A stretch of 15,812 nucleotides of DNA from PBB1 sp031380885 (GTDB lineage Bacteria > Pseudomonadota > Gammaproteobacteria > Burkholderiales > Burkholderiaceae_C). Each line of letters starts with the position of its first letter. Position 1 is the first letter of the stretch. Below the pieces are notes generated by a model that saw only the letters and a program-made list of their open reading frames with translations, was not told the origin of the DNA and ran no database searches. The stretch is taken from assembly GCA_031380885.1 (NCBI GenBank), contig JANMXL010000134.1, positions 1 through 15,812 of the forward strand, given 5' to 3'. The position numbers and the translations under genes were made by a program. Below, in pieces: positions 6,821-14,887 of the stretch.

Positions 6821-8482
6821 TCAGTCGACCCGGTAGTCGGGCGCGTGAACCCGCAGCCAGTGCTCGAGCATGATCAGGATCCACACCATCTCACCGTAAT
6901 AGCCGGCGTGTTCTGCCAGGCGCTGATCAAGCAGTTCGCGCAGGAACGCCGGCTCGACGATGCCCCGCCCTGCGAGCGTGCCCAGCGCGTCTTGCGCCAG
7001 TCGGCGCAGGCCGTCATGGCGCAGGGCCCACACACCGAACGGCAGGCCGAACCCCTGCTTCTTCTTGGTGAGGATGGCGTCGGGCAGGAAGCCGCGCAGC
7101 GCCTCCTTGAAGAACCAGCGCAGTTTCAGGCCCCGCAATTTGTAGGCAACGGGCAGGGCGGTCGAGAAGTCGACGAGGCCGGTGTCGAGCATCGGAAAGC
7201 CGACGTCCAGCCCGGCCAGCCGGCTGGTGCCGCAGACCTTGGGCAGGTCGTTCTCGGCCAGCGTGTAGCGCCAGTCGAAGGCCAACTGCCGGTTGAGCAG
7301 GCTGTCGGTTCGCGCCGCCGACCACACCGCCTGCTGCTCGCGCAGCGTGAGCGCAGGGTCTAGCTGGTGCCTGAAGGCGGGGCTGAGCACGCGCTCCACG
7401 CCCAGGCGCAGCAGCAGGTTGTAGCTTTCCATGCGGGCCGGCATCGGCTGCCGCGCCTGCTCGACATAGCTCCAGGCCTTGCGCAGCAGCGGCAGCCCGC
7501 GCACGCTGCTGGACAGCGGCTCGATCAGTCCGCCGCGCAGTGGTGCCGGCACCTGGGCGTACCAGTTGAACACGCGCTGCTTGGCGTACCGGGTGTTGCC
7601 GCCGAACAGTTCGTCGCCGCCATCGCCGGCCAGGATTCGGCTGACGCCGTCCTCGCGGGCCATGCGCGCGCAGTAGTAGGCGGGCAGGGCCGACGAGTTG
7701 CCGAACGGCTGGTCGTAACTGGCCGCCACCGCGGGGATGCTGCGCACGAGGTCGTCCGGCGTCACGTAGTACTCGTGATGCTCGGTGTCGAAATGCTGGG
7801 CCGCCAGCCGGGCGTAGGCCATCTCGTCGTAGCCAGCGGCGTCGAAGCCGATCGAATAGCTGGCCGCACGTTGCCCGCTGGCCTCGCGGATCATGCCCGC
7901 CACCGTGGAGCTGTCGGTGCCGCCGCTCAGGTAGCACGCCGGCTTGCTGCCGTCGAGCTGCGTGGCCACGCCCGCGCGCAGCAGCGCCTTGAACCGGTCG
8001 CGCAGCACGTCGAAGCTCTCGCCATGGCCGGCGTCGTCGAAGGTCGGCACCCAGTAAGGAGCGACGCGCAAGTGGCCGTTGGCGAACACCGCATAGTGGC
8101 CCGGGGGCAGCCTGAACACACCCTGGTAGGCCGTGCGCGGCGACGGGATGGCGTGGAAGTAGAGGTAGTCGTAAATCGCCTGAGGGTCGAGTGGGGCGGC
8201 CGGTCCGGCCAGCGCATCGGCCCGTTCGGCCACGGCAATGCGGTCGCCATCGATGCGGTAGCACAGGGAGTGAATGGCAAAGCGGTCGACTGCCAGCGTC
8301 ATGCTCCCGTTGGGGCCTGGCAGGGCCACGGCAAACGGGCCTTCGACTGCCACGAGGGCTCGCGCCAGATCGTTGTCAGACAAGGTTGCGTGCCAACCGT
8401 CTGCGAGTGCTGTGTCCGGGCTGTCCGGCGTCTGGGTCCGCGACGAAAATCGCGGCCTGCCCTTGAAAATTGGGGATGTCAT
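6821..8482 (-). CDS. Asparagine-synthetase-like amide ligase lacking the glutaminase cysteine
   Basis: A 553-residue protein of the asparagine synthase/beta-lactam synthetase superfamily. The ATP-pyrophosphatase domain is intact: LSGGTDSS (185-192) is the adenylate-forming PP loop and ILAGDGGDELFGGNTRY (283-299) the second conserved block; KKKQGFGLPF near the C-terminus is also typical. The N-terminal Ntn part is cut down: VEGPFAVAL (46-54) and LAVDRFAIHSLCY (63-75) are recognisable, but the protein begins MTSPIFKGRPRF, so the catalytic Cys2 and the residues around it are absent. It probably does not hydrolyse glutamine. It may use free ammonia or, like beta-lactam and lasso-peptide cyclases, join a carboxylate it adenylates to another amine. 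Related proteins are frequent in exosortase-linked glycan loci. The substrate is unknown. Confidence 0.88.
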   Translation of the reverse strand: MTSPIFKGRPRFSSRTQTPDSPDTALADGWHATLSDNDLARALVAVEGPFAVALPGPNGSMTLAVDRFAIHSLCYRIDGDRIAVAERADALAGPAAPLDPQAIYDYLYFHAIPSPRTAYQGVFRLPPGHYAVFANGHLRVAPYWVPTFDDAGHGESFDVLRDRFKALLRAGVATQLDGSKPACYLSGGTDSSTVAGMIREASGQRAASYSIGFDAAGYDEMAYARLAAQHFDTEHHEYYVTPDDLVRSIPAVAASYDQPFGNSSALPAYYCARMAREDGVSRILAGDGGDELFGGNTRYAKQRVFNWYAQVPAPLRGGLIEPLSSSVRGLPLLRKAWSYVEQARQPMPARMESYNLLLRLGVERVLSPAFRHQLDPALTLREQQAVWSAARTDSLLNRQLAFDWRYTLAENDLPKVCGTSRLAGLDVGFPMLDTGLVDFSTALPVAYKLRGLKLRWFFKEALRGFLPDAILTKKKQGFGLPFGVWALRHDGLRRLAQDALGTLAGRGIVEPAFLRELLDQRLAEHAGYYGEMVWILIMLEHWLRVHAPDYRVD

Positions 8483-8724
8483 CGAGGTTCAGTGGGATCT
8501 GTGGCGCCAAGCCCCGCTTGCTGCGTTGTGTGGCCTGAGCGGGTGCGGCACCAGCCGCAGTGTGCGAATTGTGGGCCACCGGCCCCTGCGGTCATCGCCT
8601 GTCTTGGTGGCACATGGCCTTGTCGTGGACAACTCGCGTGAAGTTCTCCACTGCTTTTGACTTGGCCGCGAACAGGGCGTTGTACGTTCGCGCCAGGTCG
8701 GCGCTGATCATCAAGCCCGGGGGC
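8483..8724 (-). other. 242-bp gap before the amide ligase; only tiny ORFs
   Basis: This is the longest gap in the leftward operon. It holds two short minus-strand frames, 8592-8711 (39 residues) and 8479-8595 (38 residues with a CGWC pair), each ending in a TGA that overlaps the next ATG. The second runs into the ligase start in the same way. Neither has a clear ribosome site or a recognised family, so I do not call them genes. No terminator or promoter is convincing. Confidence 0.4.
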
Positions 8725-9453
8725 TCACTGCGAGGCCGCAGATGCCGCGCCCTCCGCCGCAGCGGCCGAGGCGGCGCCATCCGGTCCCGCCACCGGCTCG
8801 CGCCACTGGCCGACCTCGATCAACTTGTTCTTCAGCTTCTCGTTCTCCATCCCCAGCGCTGCCGCCAGGTGGGCCTGTTCAAGGGCCTGGTCGTAGGCCT
8901 TCATGTCGAAGTAGCTCAGGCCCAGATTGAAATGGGTGAACGGGTTGTCGCCAGCCTTCGTGCCGACATAGCTGAGCTGTGACCGAGCGTCTTGAAGCCG
9001 GTTTTTCTTGATCAGGTACTGCGCATAGATCATCCGCGCAATCATGTCGTCGGCCCGCCAGCGTATGGCTCGCCGCAGATAGCAGTCGATCGTGTATCGC
9101 GAGCCCTTGGGCTCGTCGGTTCGTTCTCGTTCGCCCAGCCGGATAAGCGTCAACAGCGCCCGGTGGTGGTTGGGATACGCGTGCAGCGTGTAATCCAGGT
9201 CGGCGCCAAAGGAGTCGAACATGGGCTGGATCAGGTCTTCGACCTGCGGCTGGAAATGGCCGCCTTCCACGGTGGACAGCAACTTGCGGTCCGTGCGGTA
9301 GTCCATCGGTTCGACGCGCTTGGCGACCACCATCGTCCCGCATTCGAGCTCTTCCGCGGTCTTGGGCCGAATCAGCTGCGCCTGTGCCGACAAGGCGCCA
9401 CCACAAAGGGCCAGAACCAGAATTCGCGTGAGGGTGTGAACACTGTTTTTCAT
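8725..9453 (-). CDS. Secreted TPR protein of a polysaccharide locus
   Basis: A 242-residue exported protein. The N-terminus MKNSVHTLTRILVLALCGGA with SAQA at 22-25 is a classical Sec signal peptide, cut about residue 25. After a charged region (DLDYTLHAYPNHHRALL at 85-101, repeated in relatives I recall from exosortase and EPS loci), tetratricopeptide helices run at about 136-203, clearest in FTHFNLGLSYFDMKAYDQAL (172-191). The last 20 residues are almost only Ala, Ser and Glu, a low-complexity tail. Such proteins usually scaffold periplasmic or outer-membrane glycan machinery; the partner is unknown. The start at 9453 gives the signal peptide; the open frame to 9585 would overlap the carrier-protein gene. 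It lies 52 bp after that gene, in the same orientation. Confidence 0.8.
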   Translation of the reverse strand: MKNSVHTLTRILVLALCGGALSAQAQLIRPKTAEELECGTMVVAKRVEPMDYRTDRKLLSTVEGGHFQPQVEDLIQPMFDSFGADLDYTLHAYPNHHRALLTLIRLGERERTDEPKGSRYTIDCYLRRAIRWRADDMIARMIYAQYLIKKNRLQDARSQLSYVGTKAGDNPFTHFNLGLSYFDMKAYDQALEQAHLAAALGMENEKLKNKLIEVGQWREPVAGPDGAASAAAAEGAASAASQ

Positions 9454-9505
9454 GCGATGACTGTAGGGCGTGAGCGCCGCATGGACAAGGCGGCGCTTCC
9501 GGCAG

Positions 9506-9763
9506 TCATCGAATTCGTTCGAACTTGGCAGTGACGAAATCGACCAAGCTGCCAATGTTCTGAAAAACATCGCCATGGATCTCATCGTCTCCGATGGGGA
9601 TGGCGAACCGCTCGGTCAGCCCGACGATCAGCGACAACACGGCCATCGAGTCCAGGTCAGGCATCACACCGAGCAGCGCGGTGTCTCGCGTGAACGCGGC
9701 GCCGCGGCCGTTCCAGTTCAGTATCTCGTCCAGCAACTGGAGCACTTCCTGCGTCACATCCAT
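9506..9763 (-). CDS. Acyl carrier protein (first copy)
   Basis: An 85-residue stand-alone carrier protein. The four-helix fold is evident, and the phosphopantetheine site is S39 in PDLDSMAVLSLI at the start of helix II. Helix III follows at IPIGDDEIHGDVFQNIGSLVDF. It diverges from housekeeping AcpP and resembles the small carrier proteins found beside exosortase A-associated ligases. It would hold an acyl or aminoacyl group as a thioester, needing a phosphopantetheinyl transferase from elsewhere. It is the first gene of the leftward operon and divergent from the ligase gene 168 bp away, which suggests the pair works together (inference). ATG at 9763 is the first start that fits the family length; the frame is open far upstream without sense. 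Confidence 0.9.
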   Translation of the reverse strand: MDVTQEVLQLLDEILNWNGRGAAFTRDTALLGVMPDLDSMAVLSLIVGLTERFAIPIGDDEIHGDVFQNIGSLVDFVTAKFERIR

Positions 9764-9837
9764 GTGCAGGATTCTAGAGTTGCCCCTGCTGGCGGCCGCT
9801 GTGGGGTGGGGCCGAGCAGATGCGGCGCCGCGGCTGC

Positions 9838-9859
9838 CGTGACCCGTCACAAGGTCACG
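9838..9859. promoter_or_regulatory. Candidate operator: CGTGACC-N8-GGTCACG
   Basis: A perfect 7-bp inverted repeat (9838-9844 and 9853-9859) lies in the divergent intergenic region between the first acyl carrier protein and the ligase. It includes an overlapping palindrome GTGAC-CC-GTCAC (9839-9850), and another GTGAC stands at 9888-9892. Such a dyad could bind a dimeric regulator controlling both directions. Neither direction has a good -35/-10 match by eye. The regulator is unknown. Confidence 0.4.
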
Positions 9860-9896
9860 CATCGCGAAGGCGGCGGCGCCAAATCCTGTGACATAC

Positions 9897-9905
9897 TTTT
9901 TTTTT
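9897..9905 (+). repeat. T9 homopolymer before the ligase gene
   Basis: Nine consecutive T residues lie 26 bp upstream of the ligase start in otherwise GC-rich DNA. Homopolymers of this length can slip during replication and alter promoter spacing. No phase variation is shown here. Confidence 0.5.
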
Positions 9906-9931
9906 GACTGTTCGCCGAGTGGCCAGACGAC

Positions 9932-11530
9932 ATGAGCGATTCCTATCTGCTGCCCGACCTGATCCGCGCGGCGGCTGCGCGTTCGCCTGGGGCGCCAGCC
10001 CTCGTTCATGGCGACGTCAGCCTGAGCTACGGTGAACTGGATGCCGCAGTCCAGGCGTTTTCTGGTGGGCTGGCAGCCCTGGGCTTGCAGCGTGGCGAGC
10101 GCGTGGCCATCTACCTCGACAAGCGCGTGGAGACGGTGATCGCCAGCTTTGCAGCACCCGCCGCGGGCGGCGTGTTCGTGCCGCTGAACCCGTTGCTCAA
10201 AGCTGACCAGGTGGGATTCATCCTGGGCAACTGCACTGTGCGCGTGCTCGTCACATCGCCCGAACGGCTGTGCCTGTTGGCGCCGGTGCTGGCGGCGTGC
10301 ACGAGCCTGCGGCACGTCGTGCTGACCGCTCCGCTCGGCGAGCCGGTGGCACTTCCGCCGGGGTTGACGGTCCATGCATGGGCGACGCTCGGTGCGGCCG
10401 GGGCAATGCCCATGGGGCGCTCGATCGACACCGACATGGCTGCGATCCTCTACACCTCGGGCAGCACTGGAAAACCCAAAGGGGTGGTGCTGTCGCATCG
10501 CAACATGGTCGCCGGTGCCAAGAGCGTGGCCTCGTACCTCGAGAACCACGCTGGTGACACGCTGCTGGCCGCGTTGCCACTGTCTTTTGATGCCGGCTTC
10601 AGCCAGCTAACGACCGCCTTCCACAGCGGTGCTCGCGTGGTGCTGCTGAACTACCTGGTGCCACGCGACGTGCTGAAGGCGGTCGTCAAGCACCGCGTCA
10701 CCGGCCTGACGGCGGTGCCGCCGCTGTACATCCAGCTCACGCAGCTGGAATGGCCGGCCGGTGTCGATGAGCACCTGCGCTACTTCGCCAACACCGGCGG
10801 GCGCATGCCACGCGAGACGCTGGCAGCACTGCGCGCCCGCGTGCCGCGCAGCAAGCCTTTCCTGATGTACGGGCTCACCGAGGCGTTCCGCTCAACCTAC
10901 CTGCCACCGGAGGAAGTCGATCGCCGCCCCGATTCCATCGGCAAGGCAATCCCGAATGCAGAGATCCTGGTGCTGCGGCCCGACGGCAGCGAATGCGACA
11001 CCGACGAGCCCGGCGAGCTGGTGCACCGCGGCGCCCTGGTCGGCATGGGCTACTGGAACGATGTCGAGAAGACGGCCGAGCGCTACAAGCTGCTGCCGGG
11101 CCGCGACAGCGCGCTGCAGCTGCCCGAGTACGCGGTGTTCTCGGGCGACACGGTGCGGCGCGATGCCGAGGGCTTTCTTTACTTCGTCGGGCGCAACGAC
11201 GAGATGATCAAGACCTCGGGTTACCGGATCAGCCCGACGGAAATCGAGGAAGTGCTGTACGCGACCCGGCTGGTCGGTGAGTGCGTCGCCTTCGGCGTCG
11301 AGCACGCGGTGCTGGGGCAGGCGGTGCATGTGATCGCCACGCCGCCCGGTGACGGCGGCGAGATTGATGTGGCGGCGCTGCTGCAGCAATGCCGGGTGCA
11401 GATGCCGGCCTACATGGTGCCGGCGGCCGTCGAGGTGCGCACCGGCCCGCTGCCCCGCAATCCGAATGGCAAGATCGATCGCAAGCTGCTCAGCACCGAG
11501 GTGTTGGCACGGATGGCCGCGCCGACCTGA
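9932..11530 (+). CDS. AMP-forming acyl-CoA ligase, exosortase A-associated type
   Basis: A 532-residue ANL-superfamily enzyme that adenylates a carboxylic acid and transfers it to CoA or a carrier-protein thiol. Motifs in order: P-loop YTSGSTGKPKGVV (174-186), LPLSFDAGFSQ (215-225), MYGLTEAFRSTYLP (312-325), GDTVRRDAEGFLYFVGRNDE (405-424), the hinge and A8 loop IKTSGYRISPTEIEEVL (426-442) and A10 PRNPNGKIDRK with catalytic K514. This pattern and the N-terminal LLPDLIRAAAARSP fit the ligase family tied to exosortase A (PEP-CTERM) loci as I remember it. It has no carrier domain of its own; two separate carrier proteins lie nearby. It is the only plus-strand gene in the polysaccharide region, and its stop lies 7 bp from that of the converging acyltransferase. 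The acid used cannot be read from sequence. Confidence 0.92.
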   Translation: MSDSYLLPDLIRAAAARSPGAPALVHGDVSLSYGELDAAVQAFSGGLAALGLQRGERVAIYLDKRVETVIASFAAPAAGGVFVPLNPLLKADQVGFILGNCTVRVLVTSPERLCLLAPVLAACTSLRHVVLTAPLGEPVALPPGLTVHAWATLGAAGAMPMGRSIDTDMAAILYTSGSTGKPKGVVLSHRNMVAGAKSVASYLENHAGDTLLAALPLSFDAGFSQLTTAFHSGARVVLLNYLVPRDVLKAVVKHRVTGLTAVPPLYIQLTQLEWPAGVDEHLRYFANTGGRMPRETLAALRARVPRSKPFLMYGLTEAFRSTYLPPEEVDRRPDSIGKAIPNAEILVLRPDGSECDTDEPGELVHRGALVGMGYWNDVEKTAERYKLLPGRDSALQLPEYAVFSGDTVRRDAEGFLYFVGRNDEMIKTSGYRISPTEIEEVLYATRLVGECVAFGVEHAVLGQAVHVIATPPGDGGEIDVAALLQQCRVQMPAYMVPAAVEVRTGPLPRNPNGKIDRKLLSTEVLARMAAPT

Positions 11531-11537
11531 GTGGGAT

Positions 11538-12635
11538 TCAGCCGAGAGGCGGCCGCGGCGCAACGGCCCGCCTGTGCAGCCGATCTGCCAAGCGCTGGAA
11601 CACGGCCCGCCACCCCCGTTTGCGTTGCTCGGTCAGCCTGCCCAGCACGACGATGCCCACGATGCACAGCGCCAGCGCGATCACGGATTGAGCGATGGAG
11701 CGTCGGTCCGGCAGCACAAACATCAGCAGCCCGTACAGAGGGATGTGATACAGGTAGGTGCTGAACGAGTAGGCCGCCAGCGTACGGATCGCTTGCTCGG
11801 CGCGAGCTCTGAACTGCCACTGCGCACGCTGGGCTGACAGCATGTTGGCGACCACGAAGAGGCCAATCCAGTAGTCACCGAAGCGCTGGTCGGGCGCGTG
11901 CTCTGTCGAGCCGAACAGGAACAGCCAGACCGGCGCGATGCAGCTGTCGAGCACGTCGTCGAAGGCCAAGGCCTTGGTCAGCACATAGCCGGCCGCGGTG
12001 GCCATGCCGACCACGCGCGCCATACGCTGTGACCACTGGATGCGGTGGCCGTGGAAGTACAGCAGGCTGCCGGCCAGCCACAGCACGCCGAGCTGCAGGA
12101 TCGACGGCCCGACCATCGCCGCCAGCAGCGCCAGCAGCGGCCAGCGCCAGCGGCCTTGCATGTAGAAGAAAACGGCGAACATCACGTAGTACCAAACCTC
12201 GTAATAGAGCGACCAGTACGGGAAGTTGTTCGGCGGCGTTTCGTTCAGGTACCAGACATTGCCGGTGAAGCTGAGCCAGATCGGCAGGTAGAGCCAGAGC
12301 TTCTTGAGTCGATAGTCCAGTTCAGGCGTGCTGCCGATCGCACAGAGCACGAGCGTGACCGCCAGAGCCAGCGCCAGGGCAGGCAGGGCCACCGAATAGA
12401 TGCGCGAGGCACGGTTGACGGCGTAGGTGGTGGCGGTGTGGTCTCGCTCGTTGGCGCACCACGAGATGACGTAGCCCGACAGCACGAAGAAGAAGATCAC
12501 GCCGTCGCGGCCGAAGTGGTCGAGCCAGGCGTTCTTCGACAGCGGGTCGAGCAGCATGCTGCTGTGTGAGACGAAGACGATCAGTGTCGCGATGACCCGC
12601 AACATTTCCAGGTACAGCGAGTAGCTCGCCGTCAT
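11538..12635 (-). CDS. Acyltransferase 3 (OafA/NodX-like) membrane protein, copy 1
   Basis: A 365-residue integral membrane protein with about ten hydrophobic segments. The first helix carries LRVIATLIVFVSHSSM with the conserved histidine H24. Next come GRDGVIFFFVLSGYVISW (42-59), the usual second-helix signature, and NRASRIYSVALPAL (74-87), the basic R-x-x-R-I loop. The family moves acetyl or other acyl groups across the inner membrane onto O-antigen, peptidoglycan or exopolysaccharide sugars. It is the last gene of the right-hand operon, 62 bp after the other acyltransferase, and converges on the ligase gene. ATG at 12635 is chosen; the frame continues upstream to 12803 as Arg/Pro-rich sequence overlapping the neighbour. 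The C-terminus is basic and cytosolic. Acyl group and acceptor are unknown. Confidence 0.9.
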   Translation of the reverse strand: MTASYSLYLEMLRVIATLIVFVSHSSMLLDPLSKNAWLDHFGRDGVIFFFVLSGYVISWCANERDHTATTYAVNRASRIYSVALPALALALAVTLVLCAIGSTPELDYRLKKLWLYLPIWLSFTGNVWYLNETPPNNFPYWSLYYEVWYYVMFAVFFYMQGRWRWPLLALLAAMVGPSILQLGVLWLAGSLLYFHGHRIQWSQRMARVVGMATAAGYVLTKALAFDDVLDSCIAPVWLFLFGSTEHAPDQRFGDYWIGLFVVANMLSAQRAQWQFRARAEQAIRTLAAYSFSTYLYHIPLYGLLMFVLPDRRSIAQSVIALALCIVGIVVLGRLTEQRKRGWRAVFQRLADRLHRRAVAPRPPLG

Positions 12636-12697
12636 GCGGCCACCAGGGCATGCACCCCCGCGCTTGCCAGCCGGCTGCTGCCCAGCGAATTCATCGC

Positions 12698-13813
12698 TCA
12701 ATCGACCTTTGCCAGTTGACGGCGGCCCGCACCCAGCCGGCTTCTCAGGCGGCCTCTCAGGCGGCCTCCGGCGGCGATCGAAGGTTGCTCGATCCAATGC
12801 CATGAGGCTATCGCCGCCAATCCCGCAGCGGCCGTTGACGCCGCGACAAAGTGCGCAAACTCAATGGTCGGCGCAAGGGCCAGGATCGACTGCTGAATTG
12901 GAAATGCGTAGATGTACAAACCGTAGGAGTAATCGCCGAGGCGGTTGAATTCAAGAATCCGGCCTTTCGGAAGGCAGGCCAGGCAAAGCACGGCGTACGG
13001 AACCAGCAGGTGGTAGGCGATGAAGAACAATTTACCCTGGGTCACCGTCGCAAAAACTGTCGCCATCGCCAATGCTGCCGTCCAGGGATGCAGGTGCACT
13101 CGGTCTTTCAACAGCTGATAAAGCGCCCCTGAAAAGAACATGTAGGCCAGGCGAAAGCGCTCATCGATTTCATCGTGAAAAAACCAGTTGCTGAAGTGCT
13201 TGCCCGCTGAAAACGCCGTGACAAGCACCACCGCGGCCAGCAGGATCCTGGCGTTGGCCATGCTCCGGATTCGCGACACGACACGTGTTGCCAACCAAAT
13301 CATCAGCAGCCCCGCATACATCCTGACTTCCCACGGCAAGGTCCACAGCGAGCCGTTGACGCCTGCCTTGTAAGGCAGCTCATTGAAGACGCCAGGCAGC
13401 GTTCCTGTGATCCCCCAAATCACGGTCAGGTCCTTGACGAGGAAGGTCTGTGTTTGCTCGTCACGCAGGTATTGACTCGCCGGCATAACGGTGAAGTGGA
13501 GTCCGATCAGGAACACCGAAATCAGTGTCATGACCCAAAGCCCCGGGAAGATGCGAAACAGCCGTCCGATGAGGAAATCCGGCGCACTTTGGCTTTTGAT
13601 CAGACTGGCGGTGACAAGGAAGCCGCTGGTCACAAAGAACACGTCAACGGCGATCGACCCCGGTGTCATTCCAATGTGACGGACCCAGGGCTCGCTCGAA
13701 GGATCGCCGGAAAAAAGAACAAAGCAATGGCTGACCAGCACAGCGAGCGAGGCGATCAACCGCAAGAGGTTGAAGTTGTTTTCGCGCCCGCTCGCCCCTG
13801 CTGAGAGTTTCAT
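12698..13813 (-). CDS. Acyltransferase 3 (OafA-like) membrane protein, copy 2
   Basis: A 371-residue acyltransferase-3 protein. Its N-terminus ENNFNLLRLIASLAVLVSHC (11-30) holds the conserved histidine H29. GSIAVDVFFVTSGFLVTAS (52-70) is the second-helix signature and GRLFRIFPGLWV (83-94) the R..RIFP loop. WTLPWEVRMYAGLL in the middle is a further family mark. Roughly ten membrane helices follow. It differs widely from the neighbouring acyltransferase, so the pair is not a recent duplication and probably acylates different positions or sugars (inference). ATG at 13813 is chosen over an upstream in-frame GTG at 13855. Neither has a strong ribosome site. The C-terminal 25 residues are Arg/Gly-rich. 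It follows the family 2 glycosyltransferase by 67 bp. Confidence 0.9.
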   Translation of the reverse strand: MKLSAGASGRENNFNLLRLIASLAVLVSHCFVLFSGDPSSEPWVRHIGMTPGSIAVDVFFVTSGFLVTASLIKSQSAPDFLIGRLFRIFPGLWVMTLISVFLIGLHFTVMPASQYLRDEQTQTFLVKDLTVIWGITGTLPGVFNELPYKAGVNGSLWTLPWEVRMYAGLLMIWLATRVVSRIRSMANARILLAAVVLVTAFSAGKHFSNWFFHDEIDERFRLAYMFFSGALYQLLKDRVHLHPWTAALAMATVFATVTQGKLFFIAYHLLVPYAVLCLACLPKGRILEFNRLGDYSYGLYIYAFPIQQSILALAPTIEFAHFVAASTAAAGLAAIASWHWIEQPSIAAGGRLRGRLRSRLGAGRRQLAKVD

Positions 13814-13880
13814 TGCGACACGAAGGCCGGTCTCGTCGCAGTCGCTCGCAACCACTGCCGGTGTGGCGACACAGCGGCCG

Positions 13881-14870
13881 TCACGCGGCGGGTGTCCAGC
13901 CAGCCGCCCCGGCCAGGGCCAGCCCCAGGTAACGCAGCTTTGCCGGGTGCCGCCACCACGCGTCGATCAGCGCCTGTACCCCCACGCGACGATCGCCGCT
14001 GGCCAGGTGCTGGCGGCCGTACTCCATCCGGTATCGCGCGACCAGCTGTTGGAACTCGGCGCGGTCGATGGCCTTGTCGTCCGGGCCGATCAGGCCCCAG
14101 TCCTTCTCGGCCCGCAGCAGCAGGTCGCTGCGGAAGTCGCGTGGCCGGGCCACCCGGCTGCCCTGGTTCAGGTGCTGGCGGTACAGCGTGCTGGGCCAAT
14201 GCATCTGGGCGAAGCGGTAGTGCCGCGAGATGCGCAGGAACAGGTCCCAGTCCTCGCTGTAGGCCAGATCGACGTCGAACAGCCCGCATTTCTCCAAGGC
14301 TTCACGTCGAATCAGTGCGGAGCTGGTGAGCGCACAGCTGTCGCGCATGAACTGGTGGTAAACCCAACCAGTGAACTCGGCGTCAAGGGTGTCTTCGTCA
14401 GAGGCAGGGCGCAGCGACTCCGGCGGCGGGAACACACCACCCGCCGCATGCCAGCGGATGCAGGTGCTGTAGACCACGCCCAGCTCGGGCATGCGCTGCA
14501 TCCAGCCCAATTGGCGTTCCAGCTTCTCCGCGAACCAGTAGTCATCGTGGTCCATGAAGCACAGGTAGCTGCCGGCCGACTCCGCATAGCCGCGGTTGCG
14601 CGCCACACAGACGCCCGCATTGGCCTGCTGCACGACACGCACGCGCGGGTCGATGGCCGATGCGATGGCCACGGTGGCGTCGGTTGAACCATCATCGACA
14701 ACGATCGCCTCCCAGTCGGTGACGGTCTGCGCCACGATGCCTTGCAGCGTTTGGCGGATGTAGCGCTCGCAGTTGTAGCTGGGGATGACGATGCTGACCA
14801 AGGGCCGCGCGTCCGCACCGGCTAAGGGGCTGACGGTCTCGCTGCTGTGGTGTCGGGTGTCGTCGGGCAT
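13881..14870 (-). CDS. Family 2 glycosyltransferase
   Basis: A 329-residue GT-A enzyme, cytosolic or membrane-peripheral. The N-terminal domain shows VSIVIPSYNCERYIRQTL (25-42), IVVDDGSTD (56-64) with the nucleotide-binding aspartates, CVARNRGYAESAGSYLCFMD (88-107) and the metal-binding DHDD (107-110). SEDWDLFLRI (205-214) carries the ED pair that usually supplies the catalytic base. It is likely to add a sugar to the repeat unit; donor and acceptor are unknown. A TTG start at 14891 would overlap the carrier-protein stop by TTGA. I prefer the ATG at 14870, but neither has a clear ribosome site, so coupling to the upstream stop is possible. The C-terminus AGAAGWTPAA is short, without a membrane anchor. 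Confidence 0.92.
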   Translation of the reverse strand: MPDDTRHHSSETVSPLAGADARPLVSIVIPSYNCERYIRQTLQGIVAQTVTDWEAIVVDDGSTDATVAIASAIDPRVRVVQQANAGVCVARNRGYAESAGSYLCFMDHDDYWFAEKLERQLGWMQRMPELGVVYSTCIRWHAAGGVFPPPESLRPASDEDTLDAEFTGWVYHQFMRDSCALTSSALIRREALEKCGLFDVDLAYSEDWDLFLRISRHYRFAQMHWPSTLYRQHLNQGSRVARPRDFRSDLLLRAEKDWGLIGPDDKAIDRAEFQQLVARYRMEYGRQHLASGDRRVGVQALIDAWWRHPAKLRYLGLALAGAAGWTPAA

Positions 14871-14887
14871 GGCAGCGTGGGGGTGGT

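Noticed and set aside
8376..8579. 67-codon minus-strand frame overlapping the amide ligase start
   Set aside because: Considered as a frameshifted N-terminus that could restore the glutaminase domain, but it contains no Met-Cys-Gly start or Ntn motif.
7367..8641. Plus-strand frame of 424 codons
   Set aside because: Opposite the intact amide ligase gene and without any recognisable domain.
9764..10549. Upstream in-frame extension of the first acyl carrier protein (to 347 residues)
   Set aside because: The extension lies opposite the ligase gene and across the promoter region; the carrier domain alone has the family length.
11514..11570. GCCGCG/CGCGGC repeat between the converging ligase and acyltransferase stops as a two-way terminator
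   Set aside because: Six pairs around a wide loop inside coding sequence with no T tract; likely chance in GC-rich DNA.
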